Positions 25,965 to 34,223 of a stretch of 64,000 nt of DNA are shown one piece after another. Position numbers and translations under genes: made by a program. The first letter of the stretch is position 1; every line of letters starts with the position of its first letter. Source of the DNA: an uncultured Verrucomicrobiota bacterium (GTDB taxonomy: Bacteria > Verrucomicrobiota > Kiritimatiellia > CAIQIC01 > Lenti-01); the NCBI GenBank assembly GCA_937860055.1, contig CALMBO010000029.1, forward strand, positions 248,001 to 312,000, given 5' to 3'. Under the pieces are notes generated by a model. It had not been told where the DNA came from, did no database searches, and was given only the letters and a program-made list of their open reading frames with translations.

Positions 25965-27044
25965 TCATTTCCCGGACGGGGAGATCCCGGCCAGAGCCTG
26001 GACGAGACGCGACACGCTGCCCGCCCCCTGATAGGCATCCTCCCCCGCCATCGGACGAACCGCATTCCGGGCGGCCTGGACGATTTTATCCCCGTCGGCG
26101 CCGGCCAATGTATTCCATCCTTGCTGCACGGTCTCGACCCATTCCGTCTCCTCCCGCAAGGTGACGCAGGGCACATGAAGCCAATAGGCTTCCTTCTGCA
26201 TCCCGCCGGAGTCGGTCAGGAGGACCGATGCGGCCGCTTCGAGCCGAACCATGTCCAGATAGCCCATCGGCTCCAAGAGACGCACATCGCCGGACTGCTG
26301 GGCTCTCTCGATGGACTCCAGCCGGCGGCGCGTCCGTGGATGGACCGGAAAAACCACCGGCCGGTGGCGGGAAATCTCCTGCAGGGCATCCATCAGGCGG
26401 ACCAGCCGGGGAGGATCATCGGTGTTCTCAGCCCGGTGGATGGTTGCCAAGGCATATTGACCGGCCTGGAGCCGGAGACGGCCCAGCACATCGGATTTCC
26501 GTTCCGCAACGGCCACGGCATGTATGAGGGCTTCATACATGACATCGCCCACGAGATGGACGCCGGCGGCCACGCCCTCCCCCGCCAGGTTGGCCACCGC
26601 CGCCGGACTGGGACAAAACAGGAGATCGGAGAGGTGGTCCGTCAGGACGCGGTTGATTTCCTCCGGCATGCGGCGATTGAAGCTGCGAAGCCCTGCCTCC
26701 ACGTGCGCAACCGGGATGTGCAGCTTCGCCGCCGCCAAGGCACCCGCCAAGGTCGAGTTGGTGTCGCCATAAACCATGACCCGGTCCGGCTTCTCCGCCA
26801 GCAGGACGTCCTCGATGGCCGACAGCATGGCGCCGGTCTGCGCTCCGTGCGAACCGGAGCCGATGCCCAGATGGTAGTCGGGCGGCGGAATGTCCAGCTC
26901 GTCAAAAAACACGCGGGACATGTTGTCGTCGTAGTGCTGGCCCGTATGGACCAGTACCTCGGCGCAACTTTTCCGCAAGGCCCGGCTGACCGCCGCCGCC
27001 TTGATGAACTGGGGCCTGGCCCCGACGACCGTGACGATCTTCAT
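25965..27044 (-). CDS. wecB: UDP-N-acetylglucosamine 2-epimerase (non-hydrolysing) WecB/WbpI-like
   Basis: 359 aa, normal length. Strong family signature: KIVTVVGARPQFIKAA at the N-terminus, HTGQHYDDNMS, VYGDTNSTLAG, AHVEAGLRSF, and LLTDSGGMQKEAYWLH with LREETEW. Interconverts UDP-GlcNAc and UDP-ManNAc. The WbpI/WlbD branch epimerises UDP-2,3-diacetamido-glucuronate to the manno form; the WbpA, -B, -D, -E homologues at 31-36 kb make this alternative substrate plausible. The sequence does not decide. Start at 27044 fits both homology and a 4-nt overlap with the upstream gene. Confidence 0.92.
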   Translation of the reverse strand: MKIVTVVGARPQFIKAAAVSRALRKSCAEVLVHTGQHYDDNMSRVFFDELDIPPPDYHLGIGSGSHGAQTGAMLSAIEDVLLAEKPDRVMVYGDTNSTLAGALAAAKLHIPVAHVEAGLRSFNRRMPEEINRVLTDHLSDLLFCPSPAAVANLAGEGVAAGVHLVGDVMYEALIHAVAVAERKSDVLGRLRLQAGQYALATIHRAENTDDPPRLVRLMDALQEISRHRPVVFPVHPRTRRRLESIERAQQSGDVRLLEPMGYLDMVRLEAAASVLLTDSGGMQKEAYWLHVPCVTLREETEWVETVQQGWNTLAGADGDKIVQAARNAVRPMAGEDAYQGAGSVSRLVQALAGISPSGK

Positions 27045-28252
27045 GCTGGTTCCGCTCCGCGAATTTGCCGGACGATGATGGGCCGGTTCCGGGTCCTCCA
27101 GACCATCCAGATCCAATGGGCCGCCAGATCGGCGATCCGGCCGCTCTCCGGCGGCGTGGCCTCCCGGTAGATGGCGAGGTATTGATCCACCACCCGCTCC
27201 AGGGAGAAATGTTCTTCGTACAGTTTCCGGTTAAACGCCGACAGTGCGCGCCGGCATTCCGGATCCGCCAGCACGCGCCGGATCTCCGCATAGTTCCGCT
27301 CTTCATCCCAGGGAACGACTTCGCTCCGCTCCGAAAAGTTCGCGTCGAACAGGCGTTCCCAATTGTCCGCATCGACCAGCGCAGGCAGAAGGCCCTGGCG
27401 CGCGGGAACCAGGACAATCCGACCGCGCGCCGCCGCCTCCATCAATCCGCGGCCGGTTCCCACGACCAGATCGCCCGCGTCGAGGAGGGCGGAAGCCTGC
27501 CGCACCAGCATGGGATCGCTGATCACTTTTCCGAGTGTCCCCAGGGACCCGGCAATGGCCTTCTCCACCCCGGCATCCTGCACCGCACCCAGAAACACGA
27601 GCTGTACCGGAACGCCATCGGCGACCAGCCTCTTCGCCAGGCGGATGCTTTGTTCCGCCGTCCGGGCATAGCTTGTCGAAATGCGCCCCACGCGCAGGAG
27701 GACGGGACGCGCCGGATCCAGGCGTTCGCGAAGGGAGGCCAGCATTCCGGGATCGGATTTGACCTCAAGGATCCGGTTCGGGATGCGCCAGATCCGGGTC
27801 CGGCGGAACCGCCGGCGGGATCGGAAATACCGCTCGTTCTCCCTGCTGAAAAGCACGAGGCGCTCCACGCGCGGAAAATACGCATAGGGCCAGCGGCCAG
27901 CGGGATCCGGGCCTCCGCATTTCGTGAGGACCAGGCCGCAGGCGGAACGCCAGGCCGCCACCCGGGCGAATGCGCAGGCGATGGGATCGAAGGCGTGGAT
28001 CACGTCAGGCTTCTCTTCGCGGACAATCTCCATGAACCGCGCCATCTCGGCACGGCGGCTCTTTCCCCCTCCAAAGGCCAGCCGGTGCTTCCGGCATCCC
28101 AGCGATTCCAATGCCGGACTGGGCACGCTGCCGATGCTCACCACCACGCATTCGGCCCGCGGAGAAAGCGCCTCGACCAGCGACTGCACCGTATAGAGAT
28201 GGCCGCCAATCCCCGTTTCATCGCCCGCGTCCGTGACAAAGAGGATTTTCAC
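27041..28252 (-). CDS. Glycosyltransferase (GT-B, family-4-like)
   Basis: 403 aa. Starts at a GTG overlapping the flippase TGA (GTGA). N-terminal half VKILFVTDAGDETGIGGHLYT and VIHAFDPIACAFARVAAW; C-terminal half contains LLRVGRISTSYARTAEQSIR, VVGTGRGLMEAAARGRIVLV near the donor site, in which the usual E-x7-E is replaced by GLMEAAARG with one glutamate. The family-4 pattern is clear but a little atypical. The donor is unknown. It lies between the Wzx-like flippase and the 2-epimerase. Confidence 0.82.
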   Translation of the reverse strand: MKILFVTDAGDETGIGGHLYTVQSLVEALSPRAECVVVSIGSVPSPALESLGCRKHRLAFGGGKSRRAEMARFMEIVREEKPDVIHAFDPIACAFARVAAWRSACGLVLTKCGGPDPAGRWPYAYFPRVERLVLFSRENERYFRSRRRFRRTRIWRIPNRILEVKSDPGMLASLRERLDPARPVLLRVGRISTSYARTAEQSIRLAKRLVADGVPVQLVFLGAVQDAGVEKAIAGSLGTLGKVISDPMLVRQASALLDAGDLVVGTGRGLMEAAARGRIVLVPARQGLLPALVDADNWERLFDANFSERSEVVPWDEERNYAEIRRVLADPECRRALSAFNRKLYEEHFSLERVVDQYLAIYREATPPESGRIADLAAHWIWMVWRTRNRPIIVRQIRGAEPA

Positions 28253-29586
28253 GGCGTCCCGCCCCGGGGTTTCAGGAGGCCGGGCCACCGCTGCCGGATG
28301 AAATCGAAATCCGAACTCCGGTACCGCCACAACGCCGGAAATTCGATCCCGACATACCGGCAGTAGACAGCAGCCATTCCGAGACCGCCCAGGACGTATC
28401 CAACCGAAGACGCGGCGGCCGCCCCGAGTGCGCCATGGCGCGGCACCCACAGAACGGCCAGGAGACCGTTGAGGACCAGTGCCGGAACCATGGCCCACAG
28501 CGAGGCGTTTGGGCGGCCCCGTCCCGCCAGATCCATGTTCAGGATCTTCAGCCCCAAGAGGAAAAAAACGCCCGGTAGCAGATACCACAGGACGCGGACG
28601 CTGGGGCGAAACTCCTCGCCATAGATCCAGGGAACCAGAACGGGAGCCACCAGGCCCAATCCCGCCACCAGCAGCAGCGCCATCAGCAGATTGACCCGGA
28701 AGAGGCGCTGGACCTTTCCGGAAAAAACGTCCTCGTCCGGCGCCGTGGCGCTATGGGAGAAGAGCGCCGTGGTGATGGCCTGGGGCAAGGCCCACGTCAA
28801 CTGGGCGACGGACACGCCCAGGGCAAACACCCCGATTTCCGCCACGTTGGAAAACCTCTCCATCACGACGATGCTCACCTTGTAGTTCAACGTGATGACG
28901 AAAAGCGCTCCGGCATAGACCACGCCCTTGAGAAGCAGGTCCCGCACGACCCGCCACTCGAAATGCGGCCGGAAGGAGGCGAGCCCTGCAATCTTCCATG
29001 CGGCGTATCCCGCCACGACCAGGCCGGAAAGCAGGGTGGCCAACAGGGCGCCGGCAGGACCCCAGGCCAGGAGCCAGACGAAGCAGACCACCGCCAGCAG
29101 GTTCAAGATCGCCGCCATCCACGAGACATTGGCGAATTGCCCCACCAGCCGGTTTCCCAGGAAAATGCCCGACGTGTAGCTCGTGAAGATGGAAAACGGA
29201 ATGGGCAGCACGGCGAGGAGCATGACGAGGGGCGTGATCGCCGGATTGTCCATCCATGCCAGCAATCCCGCGCAAGCTAGGGTTCCCGCCGTTCCGACGG
29301 CCAGTACCAGCGCGCTGACCGCCCCCGTCACCTGTTCGTTGGAATAGATTTTCTTTCCAAGGTGGTAGGCGGCGGATTGACGGACTCCCATTTCGCAGAA
29401 ACTCAGGATGATCGCCGGATATACCGTCGCGGCGGCGATCACACCCCGTCCCGACGCGCCCAGGACCCGTGCCAGCACCACCCCGCCCAGCACCCCGATG
29501 GCCATCACGACGAACTGGTTGCCCACCAGCAACAACGCGTCGTGGATGAACGGGCGCCGGCCGTCCCTGCTTTTCCATCCGCTCAT
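28249..29586 (-). CDS. Oligosaccharide flippase (Wzx-like, MOP superfamily)
   Basis: 445 aa with about twelve predicted hydrophobic segments evenly spaced, beginning LLLVGNQFVVMAIGVLGGVVLA and including EMGVRQSAAYHLGKK, typical of polysaccharide_synt family flippases. It moves undecaprenyl-linked repeat units across the inner membrane before Wzy polymerisation. The locus also supplies Wzy-like, Wzc-like and Wza-like components, completing the Wzx/Wzy route. The C-terminus overlaps the glycosyltransferase start by 4 nt. A MATE-like role is less likely given context. Confidence 0.88.
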   Translation of the reverse strand: MSGWKSRDGRRPFIHDALLLVGNQFVVMAIGVLGGVVLARVLGASGRGVIAAATVYPAIILSFCEMGVRQSAAYHLGKKIYSNEQVTGAVSALVLAVGTAGTLACAGLLAWMDNPAITPLVMLLAVLPIPFSIFTSYTSGIFLGNRLVGQFANVSWMAAILNLLAVVCFVWLLAWGPAGALLATLLSGLVVAGYAAWKIAGLASFRPHFEWRVVRDLLLKGVVYAGALFVITLNYKVSIVVMERFSNVAEIGVFALGVSVAQLTWALPQAITTALFSHSATAPDEDVFSGKVQRLFRVNLLMALLLVAGLGLVAPVLVPWIYGEEFRPSVRVLWYLLPGVFFLLGLKILNMDLAGRGRPNASLWAMVPALVLNGLLAVLWVPRHGALGAAAASSVGYVLGGLGMAAVYCRYVGIEFPALWRYRSSDFDFIRQRWPGLLKPRGGTP

Positions 29587-30119
29587 GAATCGACCACCCG
29601 GGCCGGCATCCCGACCGCGGTCGCCCCGTCCGGCACATCATTCAGCACAACCGAATTCGCACCGACCACGGCGCCGGCCCCGACACGGACGCCTCCAATC
29701 ACTTTCGCCCCCGAATAGATGCGGGCCCCCTTGCCGATGAGGGGATAATCCTTGTCTTCCCCGGACCGGCCATGGCTTCCGATGGTGACCTGCTGGAAGA
29801 TCCACGCGTCGTCCTCGACGACCACGCCCGCTCCAATGACGATGCCGCTCGGATGGGGCAGGTGCACGCCCCGGCCCAGAACCGCCCGCGGGGAAATCTC
29901 CGAACCGGACAGGGCATACTGGAGCCAACGCAGCGCCAGACCCAGGACGCGCAGCCGGCCACCCTCGAGCCAGCGCGCCAAACGATAGGCCAGCAGCAAC
30001 TGGAAAGCGACGCTCCACAGGAATGTGCAGATCGAACCGGCCCACGCCCCCCCGCCGCAGCAGCGGAAATCGGCCCGCACATCGCGCCACATCTCGGAAA
30101 ATGGATAACGGGGTTCCAT
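29583..30119 (-). CDS. Serine O-acetyltransferase-like hexapeptide acyltransferase
   Basis: 178 aa. N-terminal helix-rich region then left-handed beta-helix hexapeptide repeats (from about residue 95: ISPRAVLGRGVHLPHPSGI, IGAGVVVEDDAWIFQQVTIG). The HPSG-I block with downstream HG in SHG matches the serine O-acetyltransferase/CysE-like group, but in polysaccharide loci these homologues commonly acetylate sugars. The ATG at 30119 was chosen; it gives the full N-terminal helix and 25 nt spacing to the MurA-like gene stop. Couples (ATGA) to the flippase. Confidence 0.82.
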   Translation of the reverse strand: MEPRYPFSEMWRDVRADFRCCGGGAWAGSICTFLWSVAFQLLLAYRLARWLEGGRLRVLGLALRWLQYALSGSEISPRAVLGRGVHLPHPSGIVIGAGVVVEDDAWIFQQVTIGSHGRSGEDKDYPLIGKGARIYSGAKVIGGVRVGAGAVVGANSVVLNDVPDGATAVGMPARVVDS

Positions 30120-30144
30120 GGAAGTCCTCCGGGTTGTCAAAAGG

Positions 30145-31422
30145 CTAGGACGATGTCCCGGCCTTCTCGATCTTCCCGCCCAGCGCCTGCATCTTCTCGG
30201 CAAACCGGTCATAGCCGCGCTCGATCTGCCAGGCATCGGCTACGCGCGTGGTGCCCTCGGCAACCAGTCCGGCCAGCACCAGCGCGATGCCGGCGCGCAA
30301 ATCCAGGGCGGCCACATCGCTCCCCTTCAGCCGGCGCCCTCCCGAAATCTGCAGCATGTCCCCCACCACCTGGAATTCCAGTCCCATCTTCCCCAGTTCC
30401 TCCGCATAGCCGTATCGGCCGGGGAAGCGCAGATCCACGATCCGGGTCTGGCCTTCGGCGCAGGCCCCATAGACCGCGAACAGCGGCTGCATGTCCGAAT
30501 TGATGCCCGGATAGGGTCCGGTCGATATATCCACCGGATAAGGCCTCCCTCCCCGCGCGATCAGGCGTTCGCCGCTCCGGTAGAAGTTCGCTCCGCTTTC
30601 GCGGAGATAGATCAGCGGGACCTCGAGATGATCGAAGGGGAATCCTTCGATCTCGACGTCGCCGCCGGTGATGACCGAACCGATCAGCCAGGTGAGCGCC
30701 TCGACGTTGTCGGGGATCACCCGGTGCCGGGCTCCCGCCAGGCCGTCCACGCCATGCACGATGATCGATTCCTGGCCCCGAACCTCGATCTTCGCGCCCA
30801 TGGTTTCCAGCATCGCGACGAGATCCAGGATTTCCGGACGGATGTGGGGGTTCCAGATCCGCGTCGTTCCGCGCGCCAGGCTTGCCGCGAGGATCGCGTT
30901 TTCGGTGGCGCCGGTGGATCGCAAGGGCAAACGGACCTCCGCCCCCCGAAGGCCCTGCGGCGCTTCGGCGCACAGGAGATTTCCCTCTTCCCAGACGCGC
31001 GCGCCCAGGTTCTCCAGCACCTGCACGTGGAGATCATACTTGCGCTCGCCCAGCTTGCAGCCTCCGGGCAGCGGCACGGCCCCCGCCCCGGTCCGGGCGG
31101 TCAAGGCCCCCAGCACCAGCAGGGTGTTCCGGATGGATCGGCCGGCATATTCGAACCGGCTGGGCGGCTTCCGGTCCTCGCAGATGGAGATTCTCCCCTC
31201 CGACACCTCGCAGCGCTTGCCGAGGGCCCGGAGCATGTCCACCTGCACCTGGGCATCGAGCAAGGTGTCTGGATAGTTCGAAAGCTGGATGGATTCCGGC
31301 GTCAGCAGCGAGGCGGCCAGCAGGCGCAACGCGCTGTTCTTGGCGCCGCTGATCCGCACATGCCCCGACAGGCGCGACGGGCGGACCGCGTAGATTTCAC
31401 AGCCAACGGGGTTCTTGCTCAT
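30145..31422 (-). CDS. UDP-N-acetylglucosamine 1-carboxyvinyltransferase (MurA-like) in the polysaccharide locus
   Basis: 425 aa, typical MurA length. Conserved K28 (GAKNSALRL), C122 in PLPGGCKLGERKYDLH (the catalytic cysteine in E. coli is Cys115), SDMQP aspartate region and DLRAGIALVLAG arginine motif are all present, so it is expected to be active on UDP-GlcNAc and phosphoenolpyruvate. The family does the first step of peptidoglycan synthesis. Here it is in the middle of the polysaccharide operon, not a cell-wall cluster, so it is either the sole murA captured in this operon or a dedicated second copy that modifies a polymer sugar. Confidence 0.85.
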   Translation of the reverse strand: MSKNPVGCEIYAVRPSRLSGHVRISGAKNSALRLLAASLLTPESIQLSNYPDTLLDAQVQVDMLRALGKRCEVSEGRISICEDRKPPSRFEYAGRSIRNTLLVLGALTARTGAGAVPLPGGCKLGERKYDLHVQVLENLGARVWEEGNLLCAEAPQGLRGAEVRLPLRSTGATENAILAASLARGTTRIWNPHIRPEILDLVAMLETMGAKIEVRGQESIIVHGVDGLAGARHRVIPDNVEALTWLIGSVITGGDVEIEGFPFDHLEVPLIYLRESGANFYRSGERLIARGGRPYPVDISTGPYPGINSDMQPLFAVYGACAEGQTRIVDLRFPGRYGYAEELGKMGLEFQVVGDMLQISGGRRLKGSDVAALDLRAGIALVLAGLVAEGTTRVADAWQIERGYDRFAEKMQALGGKIEKAGTSS

Positions 31423-31449
31423 GGAAAAGACCTGGGGAAAAGGATCGAT

Positions 31450-32109
31450 TCATCCGGCGGCGGGACGGCGAAAGTCATCATAGGCCTTGTGGCCCTTGGC
31501 CAGGCTTTCCGGCAACGGGCTCTCCTCGTCCAGATCCAGGCAGCGGAGGATTCCGGCATCCAGGCGGTAGCGGAACCCGGATTCCGGACAGACCATCACG
31601 CCATCCGTGCCCGGGTTCTTCAGGATGTGGCCATGCCGGCTCATCCACCCCTTCTGCCGGGCGGGATTGCCCATTACCAGGGCGTAGTCGGGCACGTCCT
31701 TGGTCACCACGCTGCCGGCGGCGACAAAGCAATAGCGCCCCAGGGTGACGCCGCAGACGATCGTCGCATTGGCCCCGATGGTGGCCCCGCGGCGGATCAA
31801 CGTCTTTTCGTACAGGCTGTGGCGGTTGATCTGGCTGCGGGGATTGGTCACATTGGTCAGCACGCAGGAAGGACCCAGGAAGACATCGTCCTCGATCACC
31901 GTCCCGGTATAGATGGAGACATTGTTCTGCACCTTGACGTTGCGGCCGATGGCCACGCCCCCGTCGACATTCACGTTCTGGCCGAAGATGCAGCGCTCGC
32001 CGATCTTCGCGCCCTTCATGATATGGCTGAAATGCCAGATCCTGGTGCCGGCGCCGATTTCGGCGCCTTCGTCGACATAGGCGGACTCGTGCTTGAAATA
32101 TTCGCTCAT
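31450..32109 (-). CDS. wbpD: UDP-2-acetamido-3-amino-2,3-dideoxy-D-glucuronate N-acetyltransferase (WbpD/WlbB-like)
   Basis: 219 aa. Left-handed beta-helix hexapeptide repeats run from about 15 to 165 (e.g. GQNVNVDGGVAIGRNVKVQN, ANATIVCGVTLGRYCFVAAG), ending with a short C-terminal domain GHILKNPGTDGVMVCPESG that is usual in WbpD proteins. It N-acetylates the 3-amino group of UDP-GlcNAc(3N)A with acetyl-CoA. It sits next to the WbpB-like oxidoreductase (15 nt gap) and the WbpE-like aminotransferase, in the gene order expected for the pathway. Confidence 0.88.
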   Translation of the reverse strand: MSEYFKHESAYVDEGAEIGAGTRIWHFSHIMKGAKIGERCIFGQNVNVDGGVAIGRNVKVQNNVSIYTGTVIEDDVFLGPSCVLTNVTNPRSQINRHSLYEKTLIRRGATIGANATIVCGVTLGRYCFVAAGSVVTKDVPDYALVMGNPARQKGWMSRHGHILKNPGTDGVMVCPESGFRYRLDAGILRCLDLDEESPLPESLAKGHKAYDDFRRPAAG

Positions 32110-32123
32110 GGGGCGCCTTCCCG

Positions 32124-33074
32124 TCAGTACGACAGCATTTCCATCAACCGGATTCCCGAAAGCACATCCTTGCGCGAAGGGAACATGTCCCAGCGCTCTT
32201 CCACGATATACTTGTACAGCGTATCGTGCCCCTTGCCATAGACGTGGTTGATGGTGAAATCGATATCGGGCTTCTCCCGCCCTTCGACATCCCAGAACTC
32301 GATGGTGTTCAGGTTGGTTCCCGCGAGGCGCAGCGTCCCCTTCTCGGCGATCAGCGTGAATTCCGTGCGGTAGTTCTTCTTGTAGGTGCAGACCGTCGCG
32401 TTGAGGCTGCCCACCACCCCGCCGTGGAAGCTCATCGCCGCCGAGACCGAATCGAAGACCTCGAACCCCCGCAGGCTTCCGCCGATTCCCTTGTGATCCG
32501 CGACATCGCCGAAGAAATAGTGCACCATGTCTACATAGTGGCTGGCCTGCGTATAGAGCACGCCTCCGTCCAGTTCGCGCGTCCCATGCCAGTCGATCTT
32601 GAAATAGTCGTCGTTCCGGTTCCACAGGACATTGCAGATGAACTGGTGGATCCGGCCCAGCTGCCCGCCGTCGATCATGTTCTTCACGTAGACGACGAGG
32701 GGGTTGTAGCGGTTCTGGTAGACCGGTAGCAGGACCTTGCCCGCCTTGTCGATCCGGGAAAACAACTCGTAGGCTTCCCGCAGGGTCAGCGACAGCGGCT
32801 TCTCGCAAAGCACATAGGGGGCGTCCGTGCATTCCGCGATCTCGGCGGCATGCTGCGGATGCAGCCCGGAGGGTGTCAGGACGGCCACGACATCCACGCC
32901 GCGGATCTCGCGGTAATCGAGCACATAAGGCACGCCCAGCTTCGCGGAGGCGGCCTTCGCCCGCGATTCATCCTTGTCGCACACCAGCGCGATGCCGATC
33001 CCCCGGTTTGCGCCGATCGCTTCGACGTGGCGTTCCATGATGCGGCCGCAACCCACCAATGCGATTTTTTTCAT
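32124..33074 (-). CDS. wbpB: UDP-N-acetyl-2-amino-2-deoxy-glucuronate 3-dehydrogenase (WbpB/WlbA-like, Gfo/Idh/MocA)
   Basis: 316 aa. N-terminal NAD-binding strand with GCGRIMERHVEAI, then CEKPLSLTLREAYEL (catalytic lysine motif E-K-P) and YQNRYNPLV; C-terminal domain with QASHYVDMVHYFFGD. This oxidises the C3 hydroxyl of UDP-GlcNAcA to the 3-keto sugar used by the aminotransferase WbpE; in Pseudomonas the NADH is recycled via alpha-ketoglutarate. It follows the aminotransferase in the operon. Confidence in the family is high, in the exact sugar moderate. Confidence 0.88.
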   Translation of the reverse strand: MKKIALVGCGRIMERHVEAIGANRGIGIALVCDKDESRAKAASAKLGVPYVLDYREIRGVDVVAVLTPSGLHPQHAAEIAECTDAPYVLCEKPLSLTLREAYELFSRIDKAGKVLLPVYQNRYNPLVVYVKNMIDGGQLGRIHQFICNVLWNRNDDYFKIDWHGTRELDGGVLYTQASHYVDMVHYFFGDVADHKGIGGSLRGFEVFDSVSAAMSFHGGVVGSLNATVCTYKKNYRTEFTLIAEKGTLRLAGTNLNTIEFWDVEGREKPDIDFTINHVYGKGHDTLYKYIVEERWDMFPSRKDVLSGIRLMEMLSY

Positions 33075-33121
33075 ATGTCCATTTCTCCCGCCGCCCGCAC
33101 GGCATTCCAAAGGCGGGTCCG

Positions 33122-34213
33122 CTACTTCAATGCTGTCCGGATGGCCTCGATGACGGCATCCTGGTCGGCCTCGGACAGGAAAGGATGCATCGGCAGACTG
33201 ATCACCTCCCGCGACGCCTGCTCCGCCACGGGGAAATCCCCCAGGCGCTTGCCGCACGAGGCAAAAACCGGTTGTTCGTGCAGGCACTTGGGATAATACA
33301 CCGCCGTGGGAATCCCCGCCGCCTTGAGCTTCGCCCCCAAGGCATCGCGGTCGCGAATCCGGATCGTGTACTGCGCATAGACATGCGTGTTGCCGGGCAT
33401 GACTTCCGGCACGCCGACCAGGCCGCGCAGGCGTTCCGTGTAGCGCGCGCCGATTTCCCGGCGCCGGGCCACCTCCCAATCGAAGTGAGGCAGCTTGGCC
33501 AGCAGGATGGCGGCCTGCAAGGTGTCGAAACGTCCGTTCATGCCCAGCAGCGGATGGTGATGGCGCTGGAGGCCGCCGTGCGAACGAATGGCCCGCATTT
33601 TTTCGGCCAGCGCGTCGTCGAAGGTAAACAGGGCGCCGCCGTCGCCATAGCAGCCCAGGGGCTTTGCCGGGAAGAAGCTGGTGCTGGAAACGGCGGTGAC
33701 GCCGCAACTGCGCCGGCCGTTCCGGGTGGCCCCGAAGCTCTGCGCCGCATCCTCGATCACCGCCAGGCCGTGCCGGGCCGCCAGCGCGTTGATCCGGTCG
33801 TAGTCCGGCATCTGCCCGAAAAGGCTGACCGGCAGGATGGCCCGGGTCCGTGGCGTGATGGCCCCCTCGATCCGGTCGACATCGATGTTGAAATCGGCGG
33901 CCGCGATATCCACGAAGACCGGAGTCGCCCCCACCAGCCCAACCACCTCGGCCGTGCTGATCCAGGTGAAGGGAACGGTGATGACTTCGTCGCCGGGACC
34001 GATGCCCAGCGCGCGCAGCGCGATCTCCAGGCTGTCGGTCCCGCTGGCCACCGCGATGGCATGCGGCGCCCCGACATAGGCCGCCAGCACGGCTTCCAGC
34101 TCGGCGATCTCCGGCCCCATGATGAAATGGCCATGGCGGAGAACCGCCTGCATGCGCGATTCGATCTCCGCCTGGTAGCGGAGATACTGCGTCTTGAGAT
34201 CGATGAATTCCAC
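33122..34213 (-). CDS. wbpE: UDP-2-acetamido-2-deoxy-3-oxo-D-glucuronate aminotransferase (WbpE/WlbC-like, DegT family)
   Basis: 363 aa. PLP lysine K184 in SFFPAKPLGCYGDGG, the S-F-F-P-x-K-x-L-G-x-Y-G-D-G-G pattern that separates WbpE-like enzymes from other DegT families; ASGTDSLEIALR provides the phosphate loop. It transfers an amino group to C3 of the 3-keto uronate. I start it at the GTG at 34213 (VEFIDLKTQYLRYQ), 10 nt after the dehydrogenase stop; family members begin with this IDLK run. Its partners WbpA-, WbpB- and WbpD-like proteins are adjacent. Confidence 0.9.
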   Translation of the reverse strand: MEFIDLKTQYLRYQAEIESRMQAVLRHGHFIMGPEIAELEAVLAAYVGAPHAIAVASGTDSLEIALRALGIGPGDEVITVPFTWISTAEVVGLVGATPVFVDIAAADFNIDVDRIEGAITPRTRAILPVSLFGQMPDYDRINALAARHGLAVIEDAAQSFGATRNGRRSCGVTAVSSTSFFPAKPLGCYGDGGALFTFDDALAEKMRAIRSHGGLQRHHHPLLGMNGRFDTLQAAILLAKLPHFDWEVARRREIGARYTERLRGLVGVPEVMPGNTHVYAQYTIRIRDRDALGAKLKAAGIPTAVYYPKCLHEQPVFASCGKRLGDFPVAEQASREVISLPMHPFLSEADQDAVIEAIRTALK

Positions 34214-34223
34214 GGGAACGGAC

